Assembly (NCBI GenBank): GCA_050747525.1
Contig: JBOGOC010000102.1
Coordinates: forward strand, 1-64,000
Source: JBOGOC01 sp050747525
GTDB lineage: Bacteria > Acidobacteriota > Polarisedimenticolia > JACPZX01 > DASXTC01
DNA: 64,000 nucleotides
Reading direction: 5' to 3'
Of this stretch, positions 54,652 through 63,198 are shown piece after piece. Under the pieces are notes generated by a model. It did not search any database. It saw only the letters and a list, made by a program, of their open reading frames with translations, and was not told the DNA's origin. A program made the translations under genes and the position numbers. Within the stretch, counting starts at the first letter, position 1; each line of letters starts with the position of its first letter.

Positions 54652-54775
54652 TGCGGATGAGCACCACGCCGATGGCGAGCAGAAGCAGGATGTGGATGAA
54701 GCCGCCCAGCGTGTACGACGACACGATCCCGAGTATCCACAGGATGAGCAGCAGAACGAAGATGGTCCACAGCAT
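54626..54775 (-). CDS. Small membrane protein of the lmo0937 type, 49 aa
   Basis: An ATG at 54775 follows AAGGAGCGACGTGC. The 49-residue product has two hydrophobic stretches (MLWTIFVLLLILWILGIV and IHILLLLAIGVVLIRII) joined by SSYTLGGF and ends in QGRQPI. This is the layout of the lmo0937-family membrane proteins found in many bacteria. The function is unknown; some members respond to stress. It overlaps the end of the methylase gene on the other strand. Confidence 0.8.
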   Translation of the reverse strand: MLWTIFVLLLILWILGIVSSYTLGGFIHILLLLAIGVVLIRIIQGRQPI

Positions 54776-54936
54776 GCACGTCGCTCCTTGCGGGGCCAAT
54801 GCCAGGGACGTGAACGCGGGGTGAACGGAGCTTGGATCACCAGGGGGGGCTTCGCAACCCTGCGCCAGGGCGGGCGTTTGACAGCCGGAGGGAGGGGCCG
54901 TTAGACTGTGCGTCCCAATGCAACTATGCAGTCGGT

Positions 54937-55013
54937 GCGCCTGTAGCTCAGCTGGATAGAGCGCCGGATTCCGGATCCGTAGGTCGGGGGTTCGAATCCC
55001 TCCAGGCGTACCA
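54937..55013 (+). tRNA. tRNA-Arg (CCG)
   Basis: Acceptor stem GCGCCTG/CAGGCGT, D arm GCTC/GAGC, anticodon loop TTCCGGA (anticodon CCG), T loop TTCGAAT and encoded CCA at 55011-55013. Confidence 0.93.
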
Positions 55014-55025
55014 GCCTCACAGATG

Positions 55026-55101
55026 GTGAGTGTAGCTCAGTTGGCAGAGCTCCGGATTGTGGTTCCGGCTGTCGAGGGTTCGAGTCCCTCCACTCACCCC
55101 A
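55026..55101 (+). tRNA. tRNA-His (GTG)
   Basis: Acceptor stem GTGAGTG/CACTCAC, anticodon stem CCGGA/TCCGG with loop TTGTGGT (anticodon GTG), T loop TTCGAGT and encoded CCA. The extra G(-1) typical of tRNA-His is at 55025 opposite C73 at 55098. It lies 12 bases after tRNA-Arg, so the two are probably co-transcribed. Confidence 0.93.
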
Positions 55102-55140
55102 CCCAAACTTCCTGAGGAGGGCGCCATCGCCAGCTCCGCC

Positions 55141-55722
55141 ATGATCCACTTCGGCCGCGTGGCCTATCACCGGCGCCAGCTTCTGTCCATGGTGCTGCTG
55201 CTCGCGTCCATCCTGATGGCGCGCCCGCTCTTCGGGCGTCCCGTCGCCGACGCGGCGGCGCACGTCGTGGCCTTCGTCCTGGTGCTGTGCGGAGGCGCGC
55301 TGCGCTCCTGGGCCATGGGGCACCACACGTGGCGGCGCGTGCACGGTGAAGGCTCCGAGCGCTCGCTGATCACGGCGGGCCCTTACGCGATGGTGCGCAA
55401 CCCTCTCTACCTGGGCACGCTGCTGATCTCCGCCGGCATCGCGCTGATGTCCGGCTCGTGGGTGATCATCACGGTGTACGTGGCGCTCTTCTGGACCGGC
55501 TACGTCGCCATCATCCTGTGGGAGGAGCGCCGGCTCGGAAAGGATTTCGGCGATCGATACCGCGCGTACTTCGACGGAGTGCCGCGCCTGGTTCCCAACG
55601 GAACGCTCTACGCGCATCCCGAAGGCACGTTCAACATGTCCACGATGCTGCGCTGCATGGAGCCGGCCAAGACGCTGGGCTTCATGGCGGCGCTCGCGGT
55701 GATGCTCTACCTGAAGCAGTGA
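55141..55722 (+). CDS. Isoprenylcysteine carboxyl methyltransferase-like membrane protein
   Basis: A 193-residue protein with about four membrane helices. The family core GPYAMVRNPLYLGTLLISAG and the C-terminal EERRLGKDFGDRYRAYFDGV match the ICMT/PEMT type of membrane SAM-dependent methyltransferases. The substrate is unknown in bacteria. The start is uncertain: the ATG at 55141 lies 20 bases from a strong GAGGAGG site, which is instead ideally spaced for an ATC codon at 55126 in the same frame. Confidence 0.85.
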   Translation: MIHFGRVAYHRRQLLSMVLLLASILMARPLFGRPVADAAAHVVAFVLVLCGGALRSWAMGHHTWRRVHGEGSERSLITAGPYAMVRNPLYLGTLLISAGIALMSGSWVIITVYVALFWTGYVAIILWEERRLGKDFGDRYRAYFDGVPRLVPNGTLYAHPEGTFNMSTMLRCMEPAKTLGFMAALAVMLYLKQ

Positions 55723-55894
55723 CTTTTGTCACAGAGCAAATAGGTAGGCACCCGATACCACAAACAGGAACCACCGGATTACGCGAATTCATGTCCTCGC
55801 CTAGCATGGCGTCCATCGAACACATGGACATCGGCGCTGGCACTCGGGACCCTGCCCGGGGCTCTTGGCGGCGGTGCAAGGGGAGGAAACAGTG

Positions 55895-56104
55895 ATGGAA
55901 AACGGCAAGGTGAAGAAGGTCATGAAGGATCGCGGCTTCGGTTTCATCGCCATGGTGGACGGCAAGGAAGTCTTCTTCCACCGCAGCGAGTGCAGAGACG
56001 TCGAGTTCGACTCCCTCGAGCAGGGCCAGGAGGTCGGCTTCGAGCTCGAGCTGGTCCCCAAGGGCCCCCGGGCACGCAACGTCGTGCGCCGCTCCGCCCA
56101 CTGA
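55895..56104 (+). CDS. Cold-shock-domain protein
   Basis: A 69-residue single OB-fold protein. The ATG at 55895 follows GGGGAGGAAACAGTG. RNA-binding motifs RNP1 (RGFGFIAM) and RNP2 (VFFHRS) are present. These proteins act as RNA chaperones. It differs from classical CspA in the stretch after RNP1 (VDGKE) and in a Cys after RNP2. The 172-base region upstream has no gene and could be a long 5' leader, as is common for cold-shock genes. Confidence 0.9.
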   Translation: MENGKVKKVMKDRGFGFIAMVDGKEVFFHRSECRDVEFDSLEQGQEVGFELELVPKGPRARNVVRRSAH

Positions 56105-56135
56105 AAAAGCCCCTTTTCCCCAGAATCAGGACGGC

Positions 56136-56164
56136 CCGCCGCGCGTGATACCTCCGCGCGGCGG
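56136..56164 (+). terminator. 10-bp GC hairpin after the cold-shock gene
   Basis: CCGCCGCGCG at 56136-56145 pairs perfectly with CGCGCGGCGG at 56155-56164 around a 9-base loop. It lies between the cold-shock stop and moaA. A T-tract is absent. Confidence 0.5.
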
Positions 56165-56196
56165 CCGCCCCCCTTGCCTTCTGATATCCTGAAACC

Positions 56197-57204
56197 GTGC
56201 TCCAGGACACGCTTTCACGGCCGATCCGGGATCTGCGCATCTCGGTGACGGACCGCTGCAACTTCCGGTGCCCGTACTGCATGCCGGCCGAGACCTACGG
56301 CCCGGCGTACACCTTTCTGCCACGCGCCGACATCCTGACCTTCGAGGAGATCACGCGGCTGGCCCGCCTGTTCATGGACCTCGGCGCGCAGAAGCTGCGC
56401 CTGACGGGAGGCGAGCCGCTGCTGCGCGAAGGCATGCTCGAGCTGGTGCGCCAGCTGGCCGTCCTGCCGGGGCATCCCGATCTGGCCCTCACCACCAACG
56501 GCCTGCTGCTCGCCCCGGTGGCGCAGGCCCTCAAGGATGCGGGGCTCGGCCGCGTCACGGTGAGCCTGGACAGTCTCGACGAGCAGATCTTCCAGCGCAT
56601 GAACGGACGGAGCCACGGCCCCGGCCGGATCCTCGAAGGGATCGAGGCGGCGGAGAAGGCCGGGCTGGCTCCGCTGAAGATCAACGCCGTGGTGGTGCGC
56701 GGGATGAACGAAGGCTCGGTGATCGATCTTGCGCGCCGCTTCCGCGGCACCGGCCACATCGTGCGCTTCATCGAGTACATGGACGTGGGCACGGTGAACG
56801 GCTGGAGGCTGGAGCAGGTGGTCCCCGCGGCCGAGATCCTGGAGCGCCTGTCGGCCGTCTTCCCCCTGTCGCCCGTGGCTCCCACGCACCCCGGCGAGGT
56901 GGCGCGCAGGTACCGCTACGACGATGGGGCGGGCGAGATCGGCCTCATCGCCTCGGTGACCATGCCCTTCTGCGGCGCCTGCTCGAGGGCCAGGCTCTCC
57001 ACGGATGGGCGGCTCTACACGTGCCTGTTCGCGACCGATGGGGTGGATCTCAAGGGGCCGATACGCGGGGGCGCCGGCGACGACGAGCTGCGGGACCTGA
57101 TCGCCCGGCGCTGGAGGACGCGCGACGATCGCTACTCGGAGATCCGCACGGCCCGCACCCCGCCCGCTCCCGGACGAATCGAGATGTACCAGATCGGCGG
57201 ATAG
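56197..57204 (+). CDS. moaA: GTP 3',8-cyclase (molybdenum cofactor biosynthesis)
   Basis: A 335-residue radical-SAM protein with a GTG start. The N-terminal cluster ligands C21, C25 and C28 are in CNFRCPYC. The C-terminal cluster motif is FCGACSRARLSTDGRLYTC. The chain ends in Gly-Gly, as required by MoaA for substrate binding. It converts GTP to the 3',8-cyclo intermediate. MoaC and other cofactor genes are not adjacent, so the pathway is scattered. Confidence 0.95.
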   Translation: MLQDTLSRPIRDLRISVTDRCNFRCPYCMPAETYGPAYTFLPRADILTFEEITRLARLFMDLGAQKLRLTGGEPLLREGMLELVRQLAVLPGHPDLALTTNGLLLAPVAQALKDAGLGRVTVSLDSLDEQIFQRMNGRSHGPGRILEGIEAAEKAGLAPLKINAVVVRGMNEGSVIDLARRFRGTGHIVRFIEYMDVGTVNGWRLEQVVPAAEILERLSAVFPLSPVAPTHPGEVARRYRYDDGAGEIGLIASVTMPFCGACSRARLSTDGRLYTCLFATDGVDLKGPIRGGAGDDELRDLIARRWRTRDDRYSEIRTARTPPAPGRIEMYQIGG

Positions 57205-57287
57205 AGGCGTATACTTTTATCGCATTTCCGCCTCCTGCCCGGAGCACGGATGACACGCTTGCCTACGTGCGTCCACAGGAGGGCACC

Positions 57288-57638
57288 ATGGCTGAGATCC
57301 ACGTCTACTTCCCGCAAAGCGGGTCCCCGATCGTCATGGGCGACCCGGTCCCGGTGCTCAAGAACGAGCACATCTTCTGGTGCATCCACAACAGCAACGA
57401 GAGCGTGAAGAAGGTGGAGATCTCCTTCGACCAGGGGGCCAAGTTCTTCCCCACCTCCGCCGGGGACAAGAGCACCATGTCCAAGGAGATGTCCGCCCGC
57501 CAGTGCATCTGGGGAAAGTCCCCTCACCCGCTGGGGAGCGGCCAGAAGCGCGACAAGTACACGGTGAAGGGGCTCGACGCCCTGGGACAGGGGGTCGGGG
57601 CGGAGCTGGATCCCGTCATCATCAGCGACGACCCCTAG
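57288..57638 (+). CDS. Hypothetical protein, 116 aa
   Basis: An ATG after CAGGAGGGCACC begins a short protein without signal peptide or membrane helix. The sequence is beta-rich (AEIHVYFPQSGSPIVMGDPV, then KKVEISFDQGAKFF) and has two cysteines in FWCIHN and ARQCIWG, somewhat like a cupredoxin-style sandwich. I do not recognise a family. It is downstream of moaA by 83 bases and converges with the kinase gene. Confidence 0.65.
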   Translation: MAEIHVYFPQSGSPIVMGDPVPVLKNEHIFWCIHNSNESVKKVEISFDQGAKFFPTSAGDKSTMSKEMSARQCIWGKSPHPLGSGQKRDKYTVKGLDALGQGVGAELDPVIISDDP

Positions 57639-57650
57639 GAGCGGGTCCGC

Positions 57651-59768
57651 TCAGCTCGCCAAGGCGATGATCCGCTGGTAGCGGAGTGATCCCTCCAGGC
57701 GCGACAGGTCCGACTCGTTCTGCACCTGCGCGCGGCTGACCCCGAGCCGCACGGCGCGCTCCAGGGTGTCGAGCGCCTCGTCGTCGCGGCTCAGCTGGCA
57801 GAGGATCACGGCCTTGCGGAATACGATCTCGGCGTTGTCGGGCTGCGCCCGCTCGGCGCGCTCCACCTCGGCGAGTGGGTCGCACGTGTCGGTCCTGGCG
57901 CGGGCGCACCAGAGCGCCAAGATGGACCGGCCGTCCGCGTCGGATGGCGTGCGCTCGACCTCCACCCTGGCCAGCGAGACGGCCTGCCGGTAGGCTTCGA
58001 GCGATTCCTGTGTCCGCCCCATCATGCGCAGGGCGTCGCCGGCGTTCCCCCAGTGCTTGGATCGATCGGGCTCCAGGCGCGCGGCGTGCCGGTAGTTCTC
58101 CGCAGCGCCGCCGTAGTCCTTCAGGTAGTACAGGGCGGTCCCCAGGTTGCTGCGGTTGGTGCCGCGCTCCTCGAAATCGATCGACTTGCGGAAGGCGGCC
58201 GCGGCATCCTCGTATCGCTCCGTACGCAGCGCCGTGGTCCCCAGGCTGTTCCAGGCCATGGTGCTGTCGGGCTTCAGCTCGATGGCCCGCCGGTATTCCT
58301 GGGCGGCCGCGTCGTACTCGCCGGCGCGATCGAAGAAGCGCCCCAACGCCAGGTGGTGCCGGAAGCTGTCGGGCTTCAGGGTGATGGCGCGGCGCAGCGC
58401 CGCCAGCCCGTTGTGATAGTCGCCCAGCTCGCCCAGCACGCGTCCCAGGTTGGCCCAGGCGGCGTCCAGTCTCTCGTCGAGCCGAAGGGCCGCCTCCAGC
58501 TCTGTCTTGGCGGCGCGGTAGTCCCGCTCGGCGATCGACACCGCGGCGCGGGCGTTGTGGGCGGCCGCCAGATTCCCGTCGAGGCGGAAGGCGCGCTCGA
58601 TCGCCTGCATCGCCTCGTCGCGGGACGCCGTGTCGCGGTTCCATTCGTAGCGCTTGGCGTACGCCTCGCCAAGCGCCGCCCACAACAAGGGCGCGTCGGG
58701 GTCCTCGATGAGGCCGAGCCTGAACTTGGCGATGGCGTCGTCCAGGTGGCGCGCCGTCTCGGCCGTGTCGCGCAGGGCGAGCCCCGTCTCGAAGAAGGCC
58801 TGCGCGGGCGCGGGCTGCGTCAGGAAGGTGCGCGAGTCCTTGAAGGACAGGGCGTACGCGCCCCAGACCAGGACGGCCGCCGTGATGGCCGCGCCCCCGA
58901 GGATCCAGGCCCGGCGGGCGGTCCGCGCGGGGGACCGGGCCGCGCGGGCGCGCGCGATGCGCTCGAGGGCCGCGGCAGCGCTGGGGCAGCGATTCTCGAG
59001 CCCTTCCGTGGTCAGGATCTCGATCAGCTCCTGCACGGGGCGGCCGGCCGCGCGGCGGACTCCGGCGTCCGCGACGCCTGCCGGGGCCTGGCCGGTGGTC
59101 ATCTCGCGCAGGATCAGCCCCAGCGCGTACAGGTCGGCGCGCGGGTCGAGCGGCTCATTGCGGCGCTGCTCCGGCGACATGTAGGGAAGCGTCCCCATGA
59201 GCCGGGTGTCCGCCTCGTAGCGCCCCTGCTCCACGGCGATGCCGAAGTCCATCACGAAGACGGCCCCCCGCTCGTCGATCATGATGTTCTCGGGCTTCAG
59301 ATCGCGATGCAGGATGCCGCGTCCGTGGGCGGCCTCGAGCGCGCGGGCCGCCTGCTCCGCGATGTCCAGGGCGCGATCCTCGTCCAGCACGTGCGCCTTG
59401 CGCAGGAGCTGGCGCAGCGTCTCGCCCGGGATCCACTCCATGGACAGGAAGAGCAGCCCCGCGCTCTCGCCCAGGTCGTGCACGCGGCAGACGTTGGGAT
59501 GGGTCACCAGGCGCGTGAGACGCACCTCGCGCCTGAACCGTTCGAGATACGCGGGGGACGCGGAGCGATCCGCCCGGATCAGCTTGAGGGCGATGTCCTG
59601 TCCCAGGGTGGTGTCGATGGCTTTGTACACCACGCCCATCCCGCCCTGGCCGGCCCGCTCGACGATGGTGAACCGTCCGGCGAAGACGTAGCCCGGCGGG
59701 AACTCGGGGCCGCCGCCCGGCTCGTGTGGGGCCCCGGGATCGGTTGTCGTGGGCGTGTACGGCGAGAT
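57651..59768 (-). CDS. Eukaryote-like Ser/Thr protein kinase with TPR domain; probable ATC start
   Basis: About 705 residues. The kinase domain has the glycine loop GQGGMGVVYKA, catalytic Lys in DIALKLIR, HRDLKPEN and MDFGIA, all intact. One membrane helix (WILGGAAITAAVLVWGAYAL) precedes about ten TPRs. The first ATG (59639) lies inside the glycine loop, so the real start must be upstream. In the 129 bases between that ATG and the ATC there is no ATG, GTG, TTG or CTG in frame, but an ATC at 59768 sits five bases after GAGGGGGGAACC. An ATC start is therefore proposed. The gene follows the BsuPI-like gene by 33 bases in the same direction. Confidence 0.88.
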   Translation of the reverse strand: MSPYTPTTTDPGAPHEPGGGPEFPPGYVFAGRFTIVERAGQGGMGVVYKAIDTTLGQDIALKLIRADRSASPAYLERFRREVRLTRLVTHPNVCRVHDLGESAGLLFLSMEWIPGETLRQLLRKAHVLDEDRALDIAEQAARALEAAHGRGILHRDLKPENIMIDERGAVFVMDFGIAVEQGRYEADTRLMGTLPYMSPEQRRNEPLDPRADLYALGLILREMTTGQAPAGVADAGVRRAAGRPVQELIEILTTEGLENRCPSAAAALERIARARAARSPARTARRAWILGGAAITAAVLVWGAYALSFKDSRTFLTQPAPAQAFFETGLALRDTAETARHLDDAIAKFRLGLIEDPDAPLLWAALGEAYAKRYEWNRDTASRDEAMQAIERAFRLDGNLAAAHNARAAVSIAERDYRAAKTELEAALRLDERLDAAWANLGRVLGELGDYHNGLAALRRAITLKPDSFRHHLALGRFFDRAGEYDAAAQEYRRAIELKPDSTMAWNSLGTTALRTERYEDAAAAFRKSIDFEERGTNRSNLGTALYYLKDYGGAAENYRHAARLEPDRSKHWGNAGDALRMMGRTQESLEAYRQAVSLARVEVERTPSDADGRSILALWCARARTDTCDPLAEVERAERAQPDNAEIVFRKAVILCQLSRDDEALDTLERAVRLGVSRAQVQNESDLSRLEGSLRYQRIIALAS

Positions 59769-59801
59769 GGTTCCCCCCTCAGCGTAAGGGCGAGAATACC
59801 A

Positions 59802-60218
59802 TCACTCGATCGTAAAGGTCGCGGCGGCTGAGGGCGTGGGCTCGCGGGCGGTCAGCATCCCCGTCACCCGGCAGGCGCCGGCCGGGAGCGTTCCGAGGAA
59901 GCGCTCGGTGAAGACCCGTGACTCCTTGGGCGCGAACGTCTCCTTCCCCAGCACCTGCAGGAACATCCTCTCCTGGGCCCAGCTCCAGAGCTGGAGCCCC
60001 GTGGCGCTGTGGATCTGGAAGTCGTAGCGCTGAGAGTTGTTGAAGTGCAGGTCGACCGGGATGTCGGCCGTGTTGGTCACCGTCAGGCGAAGCTCGATGG
60101 GCTCGCCCGAGCGGTAGGACGCCCGGTCGGTGGCCAGGCTGACCGTCAGGGGCGGCTGGTCCGCGCCCGAAGCGGCGGCCATGAGCAGGAGCACCGGCAG
60201 CAGAAGCAGCATGTCCAT
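59802..60218 (-). CDS. Exported BsuPI-like (protease-inhibitor fold) protein
   Basis: A 138-residue protein with a signal peptide (LLLLPVLLLMAAASGADQ). The mature part (SLATDRASYRSGEPIELRLT, VTNTADIPVDLHFNNSQRYD, LQLWSWAQERMF) matches the intracellular proteinase inhibitor BsuPI fold, a beta-sandwich found in many exported bacterial proteins. Whether it inhibits proteases is unknown. Its ATG directly follows the TAG of the histidine kinase gene, so the two are co-translated. Confidence 0.78.
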   Translation of the reverse strand: MDMLLLLPVLLLMAAASGADQPPLTVSLATDRASYRSGEPIELRLTVTNTADIPVDLHFNNSQRYDFQIHSATGLQLWSWAQERMFLQVLGKETFAPKESRVFTERFLGTLPAGACRVTGMLTAREPTPSAAATFTIE

Positions 60219-62291
60219 CTACCCGGCGATGAGAGTGGCCAGGCTCTGCGGGTCCACAGGCTTGGTCAGGTGATGATCGAAGCCGGCTTCGTACGCGCGC
60301 TGCCGGTCCTCCGCCTGCCCGTACCCGGTCAGGGCGATGAGCGCGACCGTGTGCTGACCCATCGTCTTGCGCAGGCGGCGCGCCACTTCGTATCCGTCCA
60401 TGCCGGGCAGGCCGATGTCCAGGAGGACCACCTCGGGGTGCTCGCGGACGACCGCATCCAGCGCCGAAGGGCCGTCGTAGGCCACCTGCACGTCGTGTCC
60501 CAGGAGCGAGAGCAGCGAGGCCAGACTGTCCGCCGCATCCAGGTTGTCGTCCACGACGAGCACGCGCCGCGGGTGGCTCGTGGATGTGAGCTGATCGACT
60601 TCCTGGTGGATCTGCCGGCGCGGGGCCTGCGAGATCGGAAGCCGGACGATGAACTCGCTGCCGCGCCCCACCCCGTCGCTGCGGGCTTCCACGGCCCCGC
60701 CGTGCATCTGCACGATCCGGCGGACCAGGGTGAGCCCGATCCCGAGCCCCCCTTCGGTGCGGGCCAAGGTGATCCCCGACTGGGTGAAGAGATCGAAGAC
60801 ACGCTCCAGCATCTCGGGCTCGATGCCGATCCCCGTGTCCTTGACGCGCACGACTGCCCCGGCATCCGTTCTTTCCACGCGCACCGAGATCCGCCCGCCC
60901 TCTTCGGTGTACTTGGCGGCGTTCAGCAGAAGGTTGCCGAAGGCCTGGGACAGACGGACCATGTCGCCCTCGAGCGTCACGGCCTGGTCCGGAAGATGCA
61001 CCTCGAGCCGATGTCCACGCGCTGCGATGACCGGCTCCGCGGTCTCCACCGCGCGCCGGATCGCCTCGCTGACGTCGAGCCTCTCCGTGTGCAGCTCGAT
61101 GCGATTCTGGACGATCCGCGAGACATCCAGCAGGTCGTTCACCAGCCGCACCATCTGATCGACCTGCCGGCCGATCAGGCGGGTGGCCCCCGCCACTTCT
61201 TCCTGGCTGAGGTTACGGGCATCCAGCAGGTACAGCGCGTTGCGTATGGGCGCCAGGGGATTGCGCAGCTCGTGGCTGAGCATGGCCAGGAAGGTGTTCT
61301 TCTGGGTGTCGGCCTGGTTCAGCTCGAGCATCCGCCGGCGCAGCTCCTCGGTGAGCCTGGCGCGCTCCGCGACTTCGGTCTTGAGCGAGTCGGCCAGCAG
61401 GGTCAGCTCACGGGTGCGCTCCTCGACCCGCCGCTCCAGGTTCTGGTTGCTCTCCCGGATGGCCTCATCGGCCTTGCGGCGATCCGTGAGGTCGCGCGTC
61501 AGCTTCGAGAACCCCTGCAGCTCGCCGGCCTTGTCGAAGATGGCCGTGATGATGACGTTGCCCCAGAAGGTCGTGCCGTCCTTGCGGACCCGCAGGCCCT
61601 CGTCCTCGAAGCGCCCGACGTTCCTGGCCACCTGCAGCTCGTGCTGGGGCCATCCCTTCTGCACGGCCTCCTGCGTGTAGAAGACCGAGAAATGCCTGCC
61701 GATGATCTCGTTGGCCTTGTACCCCTTGATGCGCTCGGCTCCGACGTTCCACGTCCTGACGTGCCCCTGCGGATCCAGCATGAACATGGCGTAGTCCCGG
61801 GCCCCTTCCACCATGAGCCGGAAGCGCTCCTCGCTGCGGCGCAGAGCTTCCTCGGCCTGCTTGCGGTCGGTGAGATCCCGGATGATCAGGACGAAGCCCT
61901 GCACGCCCGTCTTGCCGTCCTTGATGGGCGTGAGCACCACGTTGGCCCAGTACGTCGAGCCGTCCTTGCGGAGACGCCAGCCATCCGTCTCGAACCGGCC
62001 CGACGCGGCCGCGATCTTCAGCTCGTCGTCGGGCGAGCCGCGGCTCACCGCATCCTCGGGATAGATGAGGGAGATGTGGCGCCCCTGCACTTCGTTCTGG
62101 CGGAACCCTTCGATGCGCTCCGCTCCGGCGTTCCAACTGGTGACGCGCCCCTCGGGATCCAGCAGGCAGATGGCGTAGTCGTGAATGCCGGCCACCACGT
62201 GCTCGAAGGTCAGCCGGGTGTCCTGAGGATCGGATGCGCCTGCTTGACGAGGATCGGGTGGCGTGGAACGACGGCTGCGGCGGAACGGCAT
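60219..62291 (-). CDS. PAS-PAS hybrid histidine kinase with receiver domain
   Basis: A 690-residue protein without membrane helices. Two PAS domains (each with an ITSW/VRTWNxGAERI-type core) precede a HisKA domain (H in LSHELRNPLAPIRN), a HATPase_c domain (NAAKYTEEGG, DTGIGIEPEM, GGLGIGLTLVRR) and a C-terminal receiver (VLVVDDNLDAADS, VVLLDIGLPGMDGYE). All phosphotransfer residues are intact. The ATG at 62291 follows an AGAGG site. No dedicated output regulator is adjacent; the BsuPI protein and kinase that follow may be part of the same unit. Confidence 0.93.
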   Translation of the reverse strand: MPFRRSRRSTPPDPRQAGASDPQDTRLTFEHVVAGIHDYAICLLDPEGRVTSWNAGAERIEGFRQNEVQGRHISLIYPEDAVSRGSPDDELKIAAASGRFETDGWRLRKDGSTYWANVVLTPIKDGKTGVQGFVLIIRDLTDRKQAEEALRRSEERFRLMVEGARDYAMFMLDPQGHVRTWNVGAERIKGYKANEIIGRHFSVFYTQEAVQKGWPQHELQVARNVGRFEDEGLRVRKDGTTFWGNVIITAIFDKAGELQGFSKLTRDLTDRRKADEAIRESNQNLERRVEERTRELTLLADSLKTEVAERARLTEELRRRMLELNQADTQKNTFLAMLSHELRNPLAPIRNALYLLDARNLSQEEVAGATRLIGRQVDQMVRLVNDLLDVSRIVQNRIELHTERLDVSEAIRRAVETAEPVIAARGHRLEVHLPDQAVTLEGDMVRLSQAFGNLLLNAAKYTEEGGRISVRVERTDAGAVVRVKDTGIGIEPEMLERVFDLFTQSGITLARTEGGLGIGLTLVRRIVQMHGGAVEARSDGVGRGSEFIVRLPISQAPRRQIHQEVDQLTSTSHPRRVLVVDDNLDAADSLASLLSLLGHDVQVAYDGPSALDAVVREHPEVVLLDIGLPGMDGYEVARRLRKTMGQHTVALIALTGYGQAEDRQRAYEAGFDHHLTKPVDPQSLATLIAG

Positions 62292-62416
62292 GTCTTCGTG
62301 TGCCTCTTTGCGAAGGGTCGAGTGTAGCACCTCATTGGCGAAGGAACATAATCAGGATTTCAACGGAAACTCATGTCCGGTGAAACCCTGATCGTGTCCG
62401 AAGGTCCGGCCCCGTC

Positions 62417-62950
62417 CTACGCGTGGACGGCGTCGATCTCTCTCTTGAGTGCGTCGGTGTCGGCCTGGAGGCGAGCCTTGGCCCGTTTCTTGGTCCGCGT
62501 GATGGCCTTGTCCACCTTGGCCTCGACGTCGGCCGCCGCCACCACCAGGAGCCCACTGGTCCCCCTGTCGAGCAGCTCTCCCAGATCCTTCAGGTCGGTC
62601 CGCCTCATGCCTCCCGCCACGTGCCCGGCGAGGGCACCGGCCCCGGCTCCGATGGCCCCACCACCGATGAGCCCGGCTGCCATGCCCAGGCCGACGGCCG
62701 GGAACAGGGCCACCGCCGCTCCGACCGCCAGGCCGGTGAGCAGTCCCACGGCGCCGCCCTTGCGGGTTGGCTCCTCCACGCGCTTCACGAGGTAGACCTT
62801 TCCATCGTCCCGGCGCGTGAGCACCGCTGCGTCATACGTATCGATGATCCCGAGGTCGGTGTAGAGCTTGCGGACGGCCTCGAAGTCGGCGAGGGCGTCC
62901 TCCTCGTTTTCGTACTGGTTGGCGAGCACGACGAATGTGTCCAGACTCAT
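62417..62950 (-). CDS. DUF1269 family membrane protein
   Basis: A 177-residue protein with AGGAACGAAA before the ATG. The N-terminal part (LDTFVVLANQYENEEDALAD, then FEAVRKLYTD) and a glycine-rich hydrophobic central region (GLLTGLAVGAAVALFPAVGL, GGGAIGAGAGALAGHVAGGM) match DUF1269. The C-terminus is a basic helix. Members are often stress-inducible membrane proteins of unknown function. It lies 248 bases from the divergent kelch gene at 63199. Confidence 0.85.
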   Translation of the reverse strand: MSLDTFVVLANQYENEEDALADFEAVRKLYTDLGIIDTYDAAVLTRRDDGKVYLVKRVEEPTRKGGAVGLLTGLAVGAAVALFPAVGLGMAAGLIGGGAIGAGAGALAGHVAGGMRRTDLKDLGELLDRGTSGLLVVAAADVEAKVDKAITRTKKRAKARLQADTDALKREIDAVHA

Positions 62951-63198
62951 TTTCGTTCCTTTCGGTTCGACCGATCTCAATCAGGGCGGGGAGGATTCGT
63001 TCCTTCTTTATCCTAATCCTAAGCAGCCTGCCGGAAGGCCGACAAGGCACGGGGCCTTCACCTGCACGAACGACTCCGTTGACGTGTAGAACGCTCCTCG
63101 CCGTGCTCGCCCGTAGCAGGGGATAGATCAATATGTTCGGCCGGGGCTATTGTCGTTCTTGCCGGGTGGGCGTATGATGAGTGTTGCATCAGAGGGGG

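Noticed and set aside
55057..55140. N-terminal extension of the ICMT-like gene into tRNA-His
   Set aside because: It overlaps a well-formed tRNA and adds no conserved sequence.
59768..59802. A fourth selenocysteine readthrough, joining the BsuPI-like protein to the Ser/Thr kinase through a TGA in the same frame
   Set aside because: The TGA ends an intact exported domain, no Cys follows at U-x-x-C spacing (next residues W-Y-S-R), and the kinase has its own ribosome site. An exported protein joined to a cytoplasmic kinase also makes no sense.
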